DNA of 64,000 nt from an endosymbiont of Lamellibrachia barhami (GTDB lineage: Bacteria; Pseudomonadota; Gammaproteobacteria; Chromatiales; Chromatiaceae), in assembly GCF_011947365.2 (NCBI RefSeq), contig NZ_JAAVSH020000001.1:613119-677118 (forward strand), in the 5' to 3' direction. Under the pieces are notes generated by a model. The model was not told the DNA's origin. It was given only the letters and a program-made list of their open reading frames with translations, and did not search any database. Both the position numbers and the translations under genes were made by a program. This document shows, piece by piece, positions 22,067 through 31,263 of this stretch (position 1 is the stretch's first letter; every line of letters starts with the position of its first letter).

Positions 22067-22441
22067 ATGGAACAGCAGAACAAATCCCCCCATATTTTTA
22101 TCGTGGAAGAGGCGACCTTCGAAAAGAAGGTGATCCAGGCCTCTGCAGAACTGCCTGTCATGGTGGATTTCTGGGCGGAGTGGTGTTCGCCCTGTCTATC
22201 CCTTGCCCCGGCCCTGGAGAGGGTGATCAAAGAGTTGGATGGGGCTGTACAGCTGGCCAAGGTGGAAGTGGATGACAATATGCGTCTGGCGGGCCACTAC
22301 CGTCTGCGCGGATTTCCGACGGTGATCCTGTTCCATCATGGGGAAGAGTTGGGACGTTTTCATGGTTCCCGCGCCAGTCACTGGTTACGGGAGTGGATAG
22401 AGGAGCATCTGCCCGACTATCTGGCCAGCCGGGCTGTGTAA
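22067..22441 (+). CDS. Thioredoxin-like protein (WCSPC motif)
   Basis: PVMVDFWAEWCSPCLSLAPALERV...LAKVEVDDNMRLAGHYRLRGFPTVILFHHGEE. Confidence 0.92.
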   Translation: MEQQNKSPHIFIVEEATFEKKVIQASAELPVMVDFWAEWCSPCLSLAPALERVIKELDGAVQLAKVEVDDNMRLAGHYRLRGFPTVILFHHGEELGRFHGSRASHWLREWIEEHLPDYLASRAV

Positions 22442-22501
22442 AAATGCAGGCTGGATCAGGCGCAGCGTATTCGGCGTAAGGCGTCTGTTCGTAGTACATT
22501 T

Positions 22502-22532
22502 TGCCTGATCCGCTGCGCTTGATCAGGCCTAC
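22502..22532. repeat. REP-like palindrome, family B
   Basis: TGCCTGATCCGCTGCGCTTGATCAGGCCTAC. Confidence 0.75.
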
Positions 22533-22789
22533 GGACTATTGGCAGCGTGATTTGCCTATAGAAATAAGCATTAAACGATTTAATATTCTGGATTTTCTCG
22601 CGATAGAGAGGGGGGATGCCTGTGTTGGTTGTAAAATAACCAATAAAAACAATAAGATGAGAATTGATGGCAGTAAATCAACAGTTGATAATAAATGTCT
22701 AAAGAATTCCGCAGAGGCGTCGATACATTGAGTAATGGACGACAAATGAATTCGATCCTCCTCCGGCGCTGAAAAATGCGCTGTTTAGG

Positions 22790-22818
22790 CCCACCCCTTC
22801 CCCGGGTGGGTTTTTTTT
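22790..22818 (+). terminator. Rho-independent terminator
   Basis: GCCCACCCCTTCCCCGGGTGGGTTTTTTTT. Confidence 0.75.
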
Positions 22819-22841
22819 ATGTGCGGGAACCTGGGCTGGAT

Positions 22842-25688
22842 CTATTCAGGAAGGAGTTCAGGCAGAGGTTTGCCGATGTGGAAACCTTGAGCGTAGTCGA
22901 TCCCCAGCTCGGCCAGCAGCTGCAGGGTGGCTTCATCCTCGACAAACTCGGCGATAGTCTGCTTGCCGAATCCTTTGGCAACCTCGGAGAGTGCCTTGAC
23001 GAAGATCTGATCCTCCTTATTGGAGGCGAGTTGCTGGATAAAGGAGCCGTCGATCTTTACATAATCCACCGGCAGCTGCTTTAGGTAGAAGAAGGATGAA
23101 AAACCGACGCCGAAGTCATCCAGCGCAAAGCGGCAGCCGAGCGCCTTAATCTGTTCCATCAACTGTTTTGCCGCTGTGATGCTGGAGACAGCGGCGGTTT
23201 CAGTGACTTCAAATACCAGACTGCCTGGGTCGACTTGGTGTTTTGCCAGCTGTTTCTTCAGATAGGGCAGTAGCCGGGGATCGTCCACCACCATGCCCGA
23301 GAGGTTGACCGAGAAGGTGATGTTGCGATGTGACTGCTGCAGCTGCTCAAGCCGCTTGATGGCTTTCTTGAGAATCAAGCGGTCGATCTTGTGGATCAGG
23401 CCAGTGGTTTCCGCAATCGGAATGAACAGTCCTGGAGGGATCAGGGAGCCGTCCTGCTCCTGCATACGGACCAGCACCTCGTAGTGTGAGATACGGCCAT
23501 CGCTGATCTGCTGGATCGGTTGAAAGTGGAGAACAAAGCTATCTTGCAACAGCGCCTGTTCGATCTGCTCTTTGATTTGGAGCTTGGTTTCAATCTGCTC
23601 GCGGATGTTTTCGTCAGCAGAGAAGAGGTGCCAGCTGTCACGTCCGGCATCCTTGGCCTGGTACATCGCAAGGTCTGCATTGGCCATCAGATCGTGCACA
23701 GTAATGCCGTGGAGTGGGTAGAGTACGATGCCGATGCTGGCGGAGATCTTATGCCTGTTGCCACGAACCGGCATCTCGACTCTGCTGAGTTCCTCCTGGA
23801 TCTTTTGTGCCACGCCGATGGCCTCTTCCTTACTCGTCTCCCGCAGGGCCAGCGCGAACTCATCGCCGCCGAGCCGGGCCAGCAGATCGGATTCCCGGGT
23901 CACCGCACGCAGCCGTTCAGCCACCACTCTGAGCAGGGCGTCCCCTGCCTGATGGCCGCTGGTATCGTTGATATCCTTGAACTGGTCGAGGTCGAAATAG
24001 AGCAGTGCGGAGGTGTGGCCGTAGCGCTTTGCTGCCTGCAGCATCGCTTCGAACTCGATATGAAAACGACGCCGGTTGAACAGCTCCGTCATGGGGTCAT
24101 GGTCGGCCAGCCAGGCCAGGTTCTCCTCTGCCTGTTGGCGTTCGGTAATATCGATGCCGGCGGACAGCACTGCTGGATCATCCTCTCTTGCGATATCGAG
24201 CCGCGCATGGAACCAGGAGATTGTGCGGGTTTCACCGTCTGCGGTAATGATGTTGCAGTCGTGATGGTAGTGATCCAGGCTGGCATTACGCAGCTGAAAG
24301 AGTTTTACGATGGTCTCGGGGTCAAGGTTCTTGGGGTGAAGCAACTGATCGAAGTGGAGCGTCGGATGAGTTTTCAGGTCGTAGGCGGTCAACTGACTTG
24401 CAAAATGGTTGATGCTGTTTATCCGGCCGTCCATGCGCTGGGTGATGATAATGATCTGGGCAGTATCCATCAGGCCCTGCACGAAGTCGCGTTGTTGGGC
24501 CAGTTCACTGGTGCGCTGCAGCAGGTGGCGGGTGCGGCTGTTGATCTCTGACTGCAGGGCTTCCAGTTGGAAGATGAGTGTTTCCGTCGTCTCTCCGAGC
24601 CGGTCTATTTCATCGTGAGAGAATGAATCATTAGTGGTTGACTGCAGTGACGAACGGGCTTGGCCGTAGGCCTGCTTTGCCAGCAACGGCAGGGTGGTTG
24701 AGACCCGTTGCAGCCGTGCCATGGGACCCCATAACAGCATCAGCAGCAGCAGCTCGGTGAGCAGAATCCCGGCCACACCGGCAGTGATGTTGCTGTGAAG
24801 GGCGCTCTCCATTGTCTGGATGTGCCCGGAGATGTCTTCGATGATCAGCAGGTGTGCCGGCGTGTCGGTTGCATCATTGGTCAGTGGAAAAGCCGTGATT
24901 TCCAGGGTCTGGTTTTCCAACTGTAGCTGTTTGCTTTGTGAAAGGTCGGCAAACTGCAGTTGTTCTGCTGCCCTGTTCAGGCGTTGCAGGCTGGCGTGAG
25001 CGCCGGAGAGTGCCGTTACCCGCATCTCCCAGGGCGCGAGAAAGCCTTTGGAAGCTGCATTGCTTGATTGCTCTCTGACCAGGACAGCGATACCGGCGCC
25101 AGTGATCCGTTGCAGTCTGACCACCGTGTCTGCGACCAGTTCGCCGACGACCAATACGCCAGCCGTGCTGCGGCCCTGCAATACCGGGACGGCAACATAT
25201 TGTCGGCATTCACGTCGGCAGGCGAGTGTGCTGGCAGGTTCTTCGTTCTCGATGACATGATCGACCAGGGTGTGGCTCAGCGTTGGGCCGATGTTGCGTC
25301 CCCAGGTGAACAGTGGCGCCCCCGCCTTTGAAAAATAGTGGATGGTATCCACCCCCCACTCAATCTGTAGCAGAGAGCCGTGTTCATGAACAATAGCGCT
25401 GATCTGCTGCGCAAGATCCAGATCGTCTTCTGCATCGACGTCAAGTTCGGGTATCAGGCCGGCTATGCTGAGCAGTCTTGAATAGGTTCCCTGTACCAAT
25501 CCGTCAACTTCCCTGGCGCGTTGTTCCCGGACCTCTGTGCGTTGTATTTCGAATTGATCCTTCTGTTTCAGATAAGCGATAGCCGTTAAAGAGACGTTGA
25601 TGAGGACCAATAAGAGACTGAGCAGAATCAACAGCTTCCACTTAAGGCTGATAAATCGGGGTTCACGGTGTTGCAGTCTGGTTGTCAT
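22842..25688 (-). CDS. Membrane GGDEF-EAL protein with periplasmic sensor and PAS
   Basis: ARLGGDEFALAL; YEVLVRMQEQDG; FALDDFGVGFSSFFYLKQLPVDYVKIDGSFIQ; two N-terminal TM segments. Confidence 0.94.
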   Translation of the reverse strand: MTTRLQHREPRFISLKWKLLILLSLLLVLINVSLTAIAYLKQKDQFEIQRTEVREQRAREVDGLVQGTYSRLLSIAGLIPELDVDAEDDLDLAQQISAIVHEHGSLLQIEWGVDTIHYFSKAGAPLFTWGRNIGPTLSHTLVDHVIENEEPASTLACRRECRQYVAVPVLQGRSTAGVLVVGELVADTVVRLQRITGAGIAVLVREQSSNAASKGFLAPWEMRVTALSGAHASLQRLNRAAEQLQFADLSQSKQLQLENQTLEITAFPLTNDATDTPAHLLIIEDISGHIQTMESALHSNITAGVAGILLTELLLLMLLWGPMARLQRVSTTLPLLAKQAYGQARSSLQSTTNDSFSHDEIDRLGETTETLIFQLEALQSEINSRTRHLLQRTSELAQQRDFVQGLMDTAQIIIITQRMDGRINSINHFASQLTAYDLKTHPTLHFDQLLHPKNLDPETIVKLFQLRNASLDHYHHDCNIITADGETRTISWFHARLDIAREDDPAVLSAGIDITERQQAEENLAWLADHDPMTELFNRRRFHIEFEAMLQAAKRYGHTSALLYFDLDQFKDINDTSGHQAGDALLRVVAERLRAVTRESDLLARLGGDEFALALRETSKEEAIGVAQKIQEELSRVEMPVRGNRHKISASIGIVLYPLHGITVHDLMANADLAMYQAKDAGRDSWHLFSADENIREQIETKLQIKEQIEQALLQDSFVLHFQPIQQISDGRISHYEVLVRMQEQDGSLIPPGLFIPIAETTGLIHKIDRLILKKAIKRLEQLQQSHRNITFSVNLSGMVVDDPRLLPYLKKQLAKHQVDPGSLVFEVTETAAVSSITAAKQLMEQIKALGCRFALDDFGVGFSSFFYLKQLPVDYVKIDGSFIQQLASNKEDQIFVKALSEVAKGFGKQTIAEFVEDEATLQLLAELGIDYAQGFHIGKPLPELLPE

Positions 25689-25706
25689 GCGCCCGTATCC
25701 GCCGAA

Positions 25707-26939
25707 TCAGAATCGATAGGAGGCGAGCAGGCTGAACATCTGCCAGTGGCGTTCTGTTTGGAAAGGGTTGTTTTCCCTTAATGAGAGCCAGGCAGTGCCG
25801 TCAACCCAGTGGTATTCTCCGCGCACCATGAAGGCGGGTGTGACATCCCAACGCAGCCCCAGGGTCCAGTCTTTGGCAAACATGTTGTGGGCGGGTATGC
25901 CGAAGGGTCCGGCCTCCTGTTTGGTGCCGTCCCGGTCGTTCCGGTCAAGATAGCTGACATCGTAGCGGGCGATGATCTCCCAGTCGCTGAAGAGGTCGTG
26001 GGCCAGCTGTAGATAGTATCCTTCGGCGGCACTGTCCTTGTCGGGCCGGAAGACTCCCAAGTCCCGGTTTATCACATCCTCCTGCATATATTCTGTGGTG
26101 AAGTGCCAGGCCTCTGCATTGTATTGGAGCGAGAGTACCCGCAATTGGATGCCGATAGTGCCGTCAGTGAAAGGGTCTGTGGGACCGGGGTCGAAGTTAA
26201 GATCCCCGTCGGCAATGGTGGCCGAGAGCCGGATGCGGCCGCCATCCAGTTCGTACATGATCCGGCCAAATACGAAGAGGTCGGCACTCAGCTCTCCCTG
26301 CCAATCATTTCCAAGATAGGCGTATTCCACATTTTTATCCGTCACTGGTTTGCCCATGCCGCCCTGGAACAGCAGATCCCCCCAATCTGTCAGCAGGTCG
26401 CTGTAAATCTCAAAGCCGTCATTGGAGAGTTCCAGATTTCTCACCTTGTCAAAATAGATCGATTGAGGCAGAAAGTTGGTGGGACGGGTGAAGGCGACAT
26501 CCCTGGTCTCGTTGTAGAGACCGATGGGAGTCTTTACGCGGCCGATTCGCAGGCCGAGGTTCCAGTTGTCAAAGCTTGCGAAATGGTAGTCGAGCAGGCC
26601 GTAGTCGAGGCTCAGTGAACCGTCCTGCATCTCACCTGCGGTGAGTGAGAGAAGCTGACCGGAGATCTGTAGTTGCGGCGTCAGCCGATAGGAGGCGTTG
26701 AGACCGAGTTCGCGAAAGTCCCAACTGCCGTTGCTGCTGTCACCGAACCAGCTGTTGGCGGATGTGTGAGTGTAACCCTGGCTCAGAAAGCCGTGGATCT
26801 GCAGGTTTTCATCACCAAACAGGGGGGATGCCGTCGCCAGTGGCGGCAGCAGCCAACTGAGCAGGACGAGCCGCCTACTCCACTTCGAGAATCTGTACCG
26901 ATTCATCTCTGATATCCTTGGAAATATAACCGATTGCAC
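25707..26939 (-). CDS. Outer-membrane porin-like beta-barrel protein
   Basis: Signal peptide; IHGFLSQGYTHTSANSWFGDSSNGSWDFRELGLNASYRLTPQLQISGQL...; C-terminal Phe (LLASYRF). Confidence 0.7.
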   Translation of the reverse strand: MQSVIFPRISEMNRYRFSKWSRRLVLLSWLLPPLATASPLFGDENLQIHGFLSQGYTHTSANSWFGDSSNGSWDFRELGLNASYRLTPQLQISGQLLSLTAGEMQDGSLSLDYGLLDYHFASFDNWNLGLRIGRVKTPIGLYNETRDVAFTRPTNFLPQSIYFDKVRNLELSNDGFEIYSDLLTDWGDLLFQGGMGKPVTDKNVEYAYLGNDWQGELSADLFVFGRIMYELDGGRIRLSATIADGDLNFDPGPTDPFTDGTIGIQLRVLSLQYNAEAWHFTTEYMQEDVINRDLGVFRPDKDSAAEGYYLQLAHDLFSDWEIIARYDVSYLDRNDRDGTKQEAGPFGIPAHNMFAKDWTLGLRWDVTPAFMVRGEYHWVDGTAWLSLRENNPFQTERHWQMFSLLASYRF

Positions 26940-27354
26940 CGGGAGTCTTTTTTATTATCTCGATCATTTCCGCCTCTGACTGGACGGTGTCGGGGGCCTG
27001 TCCGGTCCCTGAAAAGACTTTTCTGTCCCATGCGCGGCGAAGTTGATGGGGAAATACCCCCAGCAGCTGTTTTGCGAATGCTTTGTGTAGTTTGTGTTTG
27101 TCGGGAAAGACAAAGACCCGAATGGCAGCGCCATCGGGCCAGACCTGGCGGCGCATGCTGAAGATGGCGCGTGCGGTGCTGCGGTTGATCTCTGTAATCT
27201 CAGTATCAGGATGGGTGATCAGTTGCAGCGCAAAAGCCTGGGGGGATGGAAAAAACAGCAGGCTGAAGACAAGCAGCAGTACTGGTGCCAGGGGGAAGCG
27301 CCGGGGAGAGTCTTTGTCTGGGATACCTGCTGTACGGTCCTGCCGTTTTTCCAT
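26875..27354 (-). CDS. PstS-like periplasmic phosphate-binding-type protein
   Basis: ITEINRSTARAIFSMRRQVWPDGAAIRVFVFPD...WDRKVFSGTGQAPDTVQSEAEMIEIIKKTPGAIGYIS. Confidence 0.75.
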   Translation of the reverse strand: MEKRQDRTAGIPDKDSPRRFPLAPVLLLVFSLLFFPSPQAFALQLITHPDTEITEINRSTARAIFSMRRQVWPDGAAIRVFVFPDKHKLHKAFAKQLLGVFPHQLRRAWDRKVFSGTGQAPDTVQSEAEMIEIIKKTPGAIGYISKDIRDESVQILEVE

Positions 27355-27482
27355 GGTACTTGTCGCGATCCTTTTTGATGCAGACAGCTTAACGTAATTT
27401 GTTGATTCAAATTCCCATAACGGCCGATGGCGCTGTGTCTTGAGTGGTTTGATACATGATTGGGAATTGAATTCTTTCTGGT

Positions 27483-28040
27483 CTACCTCCGGCTGATCCG
27501 GCCGGAAAACAGATCACGAATGGGGGTTGGGCGTTTCATGTCGCCGGTCTCGCCATGCAGAATCAGGTCGATGGCGCTACCGCAGCGGCTGTGCACCTGT
27601 AGTGCGTTACGGGCTGGGGGACGTTTGCTGAGGTTGGCGCTGGTGGATATGAGTGGCCTGCCGCAGGCGTGGCAGAGGGCCGCAGCAACTGGATGGTCGG
27701 TGACTCTGACCGCCACAGTTGAATGTTTCCCGCGTATCCAGAAGGGCAGATCCGCCGCGGCGGGCAGCAGCCAGGTAACGGGGCCGGGCCAGCTGTCGAG
27801 CGCCGGTTTGAGTCTTGTTTGCGGAATCTGAGCCAGGTAGGGCCGCAGTCTTTCGAAGTTGTCCGAGATGAGGATCAGGCCCTTGTCGGCGGAACGTTTT
27901 TTCAGCGCCAACAAGCGGAACACTGCCAGAGGGTTGAGTGGATCGCAACCCAGCCCATAGACAGACTCGGTGGGATAGGCGATAAGACCGCCCCCGAGCA
28001 CCGTCCGGACGGCCAGTCGGAGGTGCCAGGGGTGAATGAC
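27483..28040 (-). CDS. tsaC: Threonylcarbamoyl-AMP synthase, Sua5/YciO/YrdC family (start approximate)
   Basis: GGLIAYPTESVYGLGCDPLNPLAVFRLLALKKR; PGPVTWLLPA; STSANLSKRPP. Confidence 0.93.
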   Translation of the reverse strand, partial: VIHPWHLRLAVRTVLGGGLIAYPTESVYGLGCDPLNPLAVFRLLALKKRSADKGLILISDNFERLRPYLAQIPQTRLKPALDSWPGPVTWLLPAAADLPFWIRGKHSTVAVRVTDHPVAAALCHACGRPLISTSANLSKRPPARNALQVHSRCGSAIDLILHGETGDMKRPTPIRDLFSGRISRR

Positions 28041-28044
28041 AGGT

Positions 28045-28551
28045 TTAGCCGGCAAGTTCGGCCTGGAGCTTGGCGTCCTTGTCCATGACGCTTTGGGCAT
28101 TGGCCTGCCGCTCTTCACGGATGCGCACCGCCAGCGCCTCATCGCCAAGCGCGAGGATCTGGGCAGCGAGATAGGCTGCGTTCTTGGCGCCAGCCTTGCC
28201 CACTGCAACGGTTGCGACCGGGATGCCGCCTGGCATCTGCACGGTGGAGAGCAGGGAATCCATACCCTTCAATGGCCCGGCATCAAGAGGTACGCCAATC
28301 ACCGGCTTCAAGGTGGCGGCTGCCACTGCTCCGGCCAGATGGGCCGCCAGTCCAGCGGCAGCAATGAAGGCATTGCAACCGCGACCGTCCGCATCTTTTA
28401 CGTAGTTGTGGGTGACATCGGGGGTACGATGGGCCGAGGTGATCTTTACTTCGTATGGGATCCCGAGAGAGCCTAAAACCTCCAGAGTTGCCTGCATGAC
28501 CGGCAGGTCGGAATCTGAACCCATCAAAACGGCGACAAACGTTGTACTCAT
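28045..28551 (-). CDS. purE: 5-(carboxyamino)imidazole ribonucleotide mutase
   Basis: [72 protein letters not shown]. Confidence 0.96.
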   Translation of the reverse strand: MSTTFVAVLMGSDSDLPVMQATLEVLGSLGIPYEVKITSAHRTPDVTHNYVKDADGRGCNAFIAAAGLAAHLAGAVAAATLKPVIGVPLDAGPLKGMDSLLSTVQMPGGIPVATVAVGKAGAKNAAYLAAQILALGDEALAVRIREERQANAQSVMDKDAKLQAELAG

Positions 28552-28683
28552 AACAAACCTGCAAAAGTGCTGTGGAGAGCAGCTGAAGATACCGGAAATA
28601 GGGTGTGACGACCAGAATTGAGGCGATAGATTCATCAGTTTGTTTCAATATGCCCTTTTTACTGAGAAAATCGTTAAAATTTG

Positions 28684-28844
28684 GTAACTATTCAGCTCAT
28701 TGTGGATACGCCGATAATGTGTAGGATGCCGGTGAGGAACGAACCGCATCGATCGCGAATGATGCGGTTCGCAAGCTCACCGGCATCCTACGTTCTGCAT
28801 TTTAACCGTTATGGGGCCAATCAAAGGGTGAGATGAATAGTTAC
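28684..28844. mobile_element. MITE family A, complete 161-bp copy with 8-bp TSD AAAATTTG
   Basis: TIRs GTAACTATTCAGCTCA / TGAGATGAATAGTTAC; AAAATTTG at 28676..28683 and 28845..28852. Confidence 0.88.
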
Positions 28845-28902
28845 AAAATTTGTGAAATATCGATCTGTCTTGGTGTTAGGTGTGACGAAAGAGAGTTGCA
28901 GG

Positions 28903-30363
28903 ATGGTTTTCTCTTCATTTAAATTTATTGCTCTGCTGGTTATGTTGCTGCTGTCGTTAAGTGCGGTGGGGGGGAGTGTGCCGCTCAGCGTACAGGAAAA
29001 GGCATGGCTGGATCAGCAGGTGCAGGTTCGGGTGGGGTTGATTGATGGGATGGCGCCCATCAGCATCTACAAGCAAAACCGTCAGCCGTCGGGTATCGCT
29101 GCCGACTATCTGCGCTTTGTAAGCCGGAAGATGGGCCTGGAGCTGAAACTTGTTCCTTTCGAGGACAGGTCGGCCCTTGATGCAGCGATGATGGCAGGGG
29201 AGTTGGACGTGTCGGCCGTGGACGGCTGGACCCCGGAACGTGCTGAATTCCTGCTGTTCACCCGTCCCTATATCAATCTGCCCGGTGCGTTATATGCGTC
29301 TGGGCGCATGCCTCAACTGACGCTGCAGGAGTTGCCTGGAAAGCGGGTGGCGGTGGTGGAGCTGAGCGTCTGGCAGGATTGGCTGATGCGGGAGTTACCT
29401 GACACTACTCTGGTGAAGGTGTCGGGTGTTGCCGGGGGCTTGTTGAGTGTCGCCATGGGTGATGCGGATGCTTATCTTGGTGATACTGCGACTGCCAGGC
29501 ACCAGTTGACGCAGGGGGCTGCCACTGGCGTTATGGAGGTGGCACAGGCAGGGCGTTCAAGAGATCTTTCCTTTGCGGTTGGCAAGGACAATCAAATGCT
29601 CGTCAACATCCTGCAGAAAGGGCTGGACCGCATCTCACCTGAAGAGCAGTTGGAGATCCGCAAGCGTTGGCAGGTACTCGATCAGCCGCCGCTGTTACAG
29701 AATAGTTCAGTGGTGGTCATATTGTTGATCCTGCTGGCACTGCTTTGGATCGGTGTTTGGATCTGGGCTTTCAGGCGTCTGGTGGATCGCAAGGTGGCGC
29801 GCAGAATCGCTGGGTTGAAGCGATCTCTCAACCGGCGGCGGCGGGTTGAGAGAGAGCTGAAAGAGGATCGTGAACGATTAAGACTGCGATTGGCGCAGGT
29901 AGAGCGTGACAGTGGGATGGCCCAAAATCACCTCAGCCTGTTGGGGCTGTCGGTTCTGTTTGGCGGCTGGGAGTGGGATGTAAGGAGGGAGCGGCTGCGT
30001 TGGGACGACAATCTGCAACGGGTATTCGGCTTTCGGTCGGGAAGTTTCGATGGAACATTTGATGCCTACCTGGGTCGAATCCATGTTGACGATCGGGAAG
30101 CCGTAGTGGCAGCCTTCAAGAAAGCGCTGCAGGGTGGTGCGGATTTTCGCATCGAGTACAGGATCGTCAAACCGGATGGAGAGGTCGTGTGGTTGGTTGA
30201 TAGCGCTCGATTCGTTCGAAATGCAGGTGGCAGCGGTGCCCGTTTGCTTGGCGTGGCCCGGGTCAGTGAGGGGCGGGACGATCAGGGCATGTTAGCATCC
30301 ACCGGTTCGACGGCTACGAGTGAAGAGAAGCCCATACAGGGGTTTGCATATAAAGGTCTCTGA
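28903..30363 (+). CDS. SBP_bac_3-type sensor, TM, PAS protein without recognizable output domain
   Basis: VQVRVGLIDGMAPISIYKQNRQPSGIAADYLRFVSRKMGLEL...; TM VVVILLILLALLWIGVWIW; PAS GWEWDVRRERLRWDDNLQRVFGF...; short tail then stop. Confidence 0.8.
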   Translation: MVFSSFKFIALLVMLLLSLSAVGGSVPLSVQEKAWLDQQVQVRVGLIDGMAPISIYKQNRQPSGIAADYLRFVSRKMGLELKLVPFEDRSALDAAMMAGELDVSAVDGWTPERAEFLLFTRPYINLPGALYASGRMPQLTLQELPGKRVAVVELSVWQDWLMRELPDTTLVKVSGVAGGLLSVAMGDADAYLGDTATARHQLTQGAATGVMEVAQAGRSRDLSFAVGKDNQMLVNILQKGLDRISPEEQLEIRKRWQVLDQPPLLQNSSVVVILLILLALLWIGVWIWAFRRLVDRKVARRIAGLKRSLNRRRRVERELKEDRERLRLRLAQVERDSGMAQNHLSLLGLSVLFGGWEWDVRRERLRWDDNLQRVFGFRSGSFDGTFDAYLGRIHVDDREAVVAAFKKALQGGADFRIEYRIVKPDGEVVWLVDSARFVRNAGGSGARLLGVARVSEGRDDQGMLASTGSTATSEEKPIQGFAYKGL

Positions 30364-30450
30364 AGCTGAGAACTTGATTTCCCCCGGGTTCTTGGGGGAA
30401 TGGGTATTGTTGAGGGCGCGAACTTCAGGGATGGAGAAGGAGTTATACAG

Positions 30451-31056
30451 ATGTTAATTCGTCTCGCACTGCTTTTAGTGCTGATGAGCGGGGCTCTACC
30501 CGCAATTGCCAGTGCCAGTATCGGGCCTTCCGAAAGGGTGCGGCATACGATGGATGATGTGGTGGGGGTTCTGAACGACAAGGGACTGACATCCGCAGAA
30601 CGCCGGGACCGTGTCAGCACCATCGTGGATGAAACCTTCGATTTTCAGGCAATGTCACAGGTTATTCTGGCGGCCAACTGGAGAAAGGCATCCCCAAATC
30701 AACGGGCGCGTTTTGTCGAACTGTTCCGGGAGTTGCTGGAGAATACCTATTTCTCCGCTCTGGACAGCTATTCAGGCCAGACCGCACGTTTAGGCAGGGA
30801 GCGGGTAAAGGGCAAACGGGCACAAGTACAGACATTTGTCATTACCAGTAGCGCTGAGATACCGGTCAGTTACAAACTGCGACAGAAACAGGATGATTGG
30901 TTCGTCTATGATGTAATTGTGGATGGTGTCAGTCTTATCAGTAACTACAGAACGAGCTTTCGCAACCTGGTCAAGCAGAAGGGGATGGATGGTCTGCTTG
31001 AGCAACTGCAGCAGAAGGTTGCTAAATTAAGGTCGAAGCAGACACCAGTGCAATAG
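30451..31056 (+). CDS. mlaC: MlaC/Ttg2D phospholipid-binding protein
   Basis: VSTIVDETFDFQAMSQVILAANWRKASPNQRARFVELFRELLENTYFSALDSYSG...DWFVYDVIVDGVSLISNYRTSFRNLV. Confidence 0.9.
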   Translation: MLIRLALLLVLMSGALPAIASASIGPSERVRHTMDDVVGVLNDKGLTSAERRDRVSTIVDETFDFQAMSQVILAANWRKASPNQRARFVELFRELLENTYFSALDSYSGQTARLGRERVKGKRAQVQTFVITSSAEIPVSYKLRQKQDDWFVYDVIVDGVSLISNYRTSFRNLVKQKGMDGLLEQLQQKVAKLRSKQTPVQ

Positions 31057-31062
31057 CTTTAC

Positions 31063-31124
31063 AGGAGGCTGTCGGGTTTATCCGTTTGCAGCCAAACAGC
31101 GTTAAACCCGACAGCCTCCTTGCG
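31063..31124. terminator. Long intergenic hairpin after mlaC
   Basis: AGGAGGCTGTCGGGTTTA...TAAACCCGACAGCCTCCTT. Confidence 0.65.
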
Positions 31125-31263
31125 TGCAAACACCCTCTTCTGAGACTGCTACACTTGCTGTAGTGTAGCCAATGCACCTACACCCGCGTTGTTCAAGATA
31201 GCCCCATTGATTCCAGACAGCACAGATTATCCCAATAACAAGATCATCTGAAGGAGAAGCTTC

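Noticed and set aside
23520-24551. 343-aa + strand ORF opposite the GGDEF-EAL gene
   Set aside because: Codon-bias shadow ORF without domain signature
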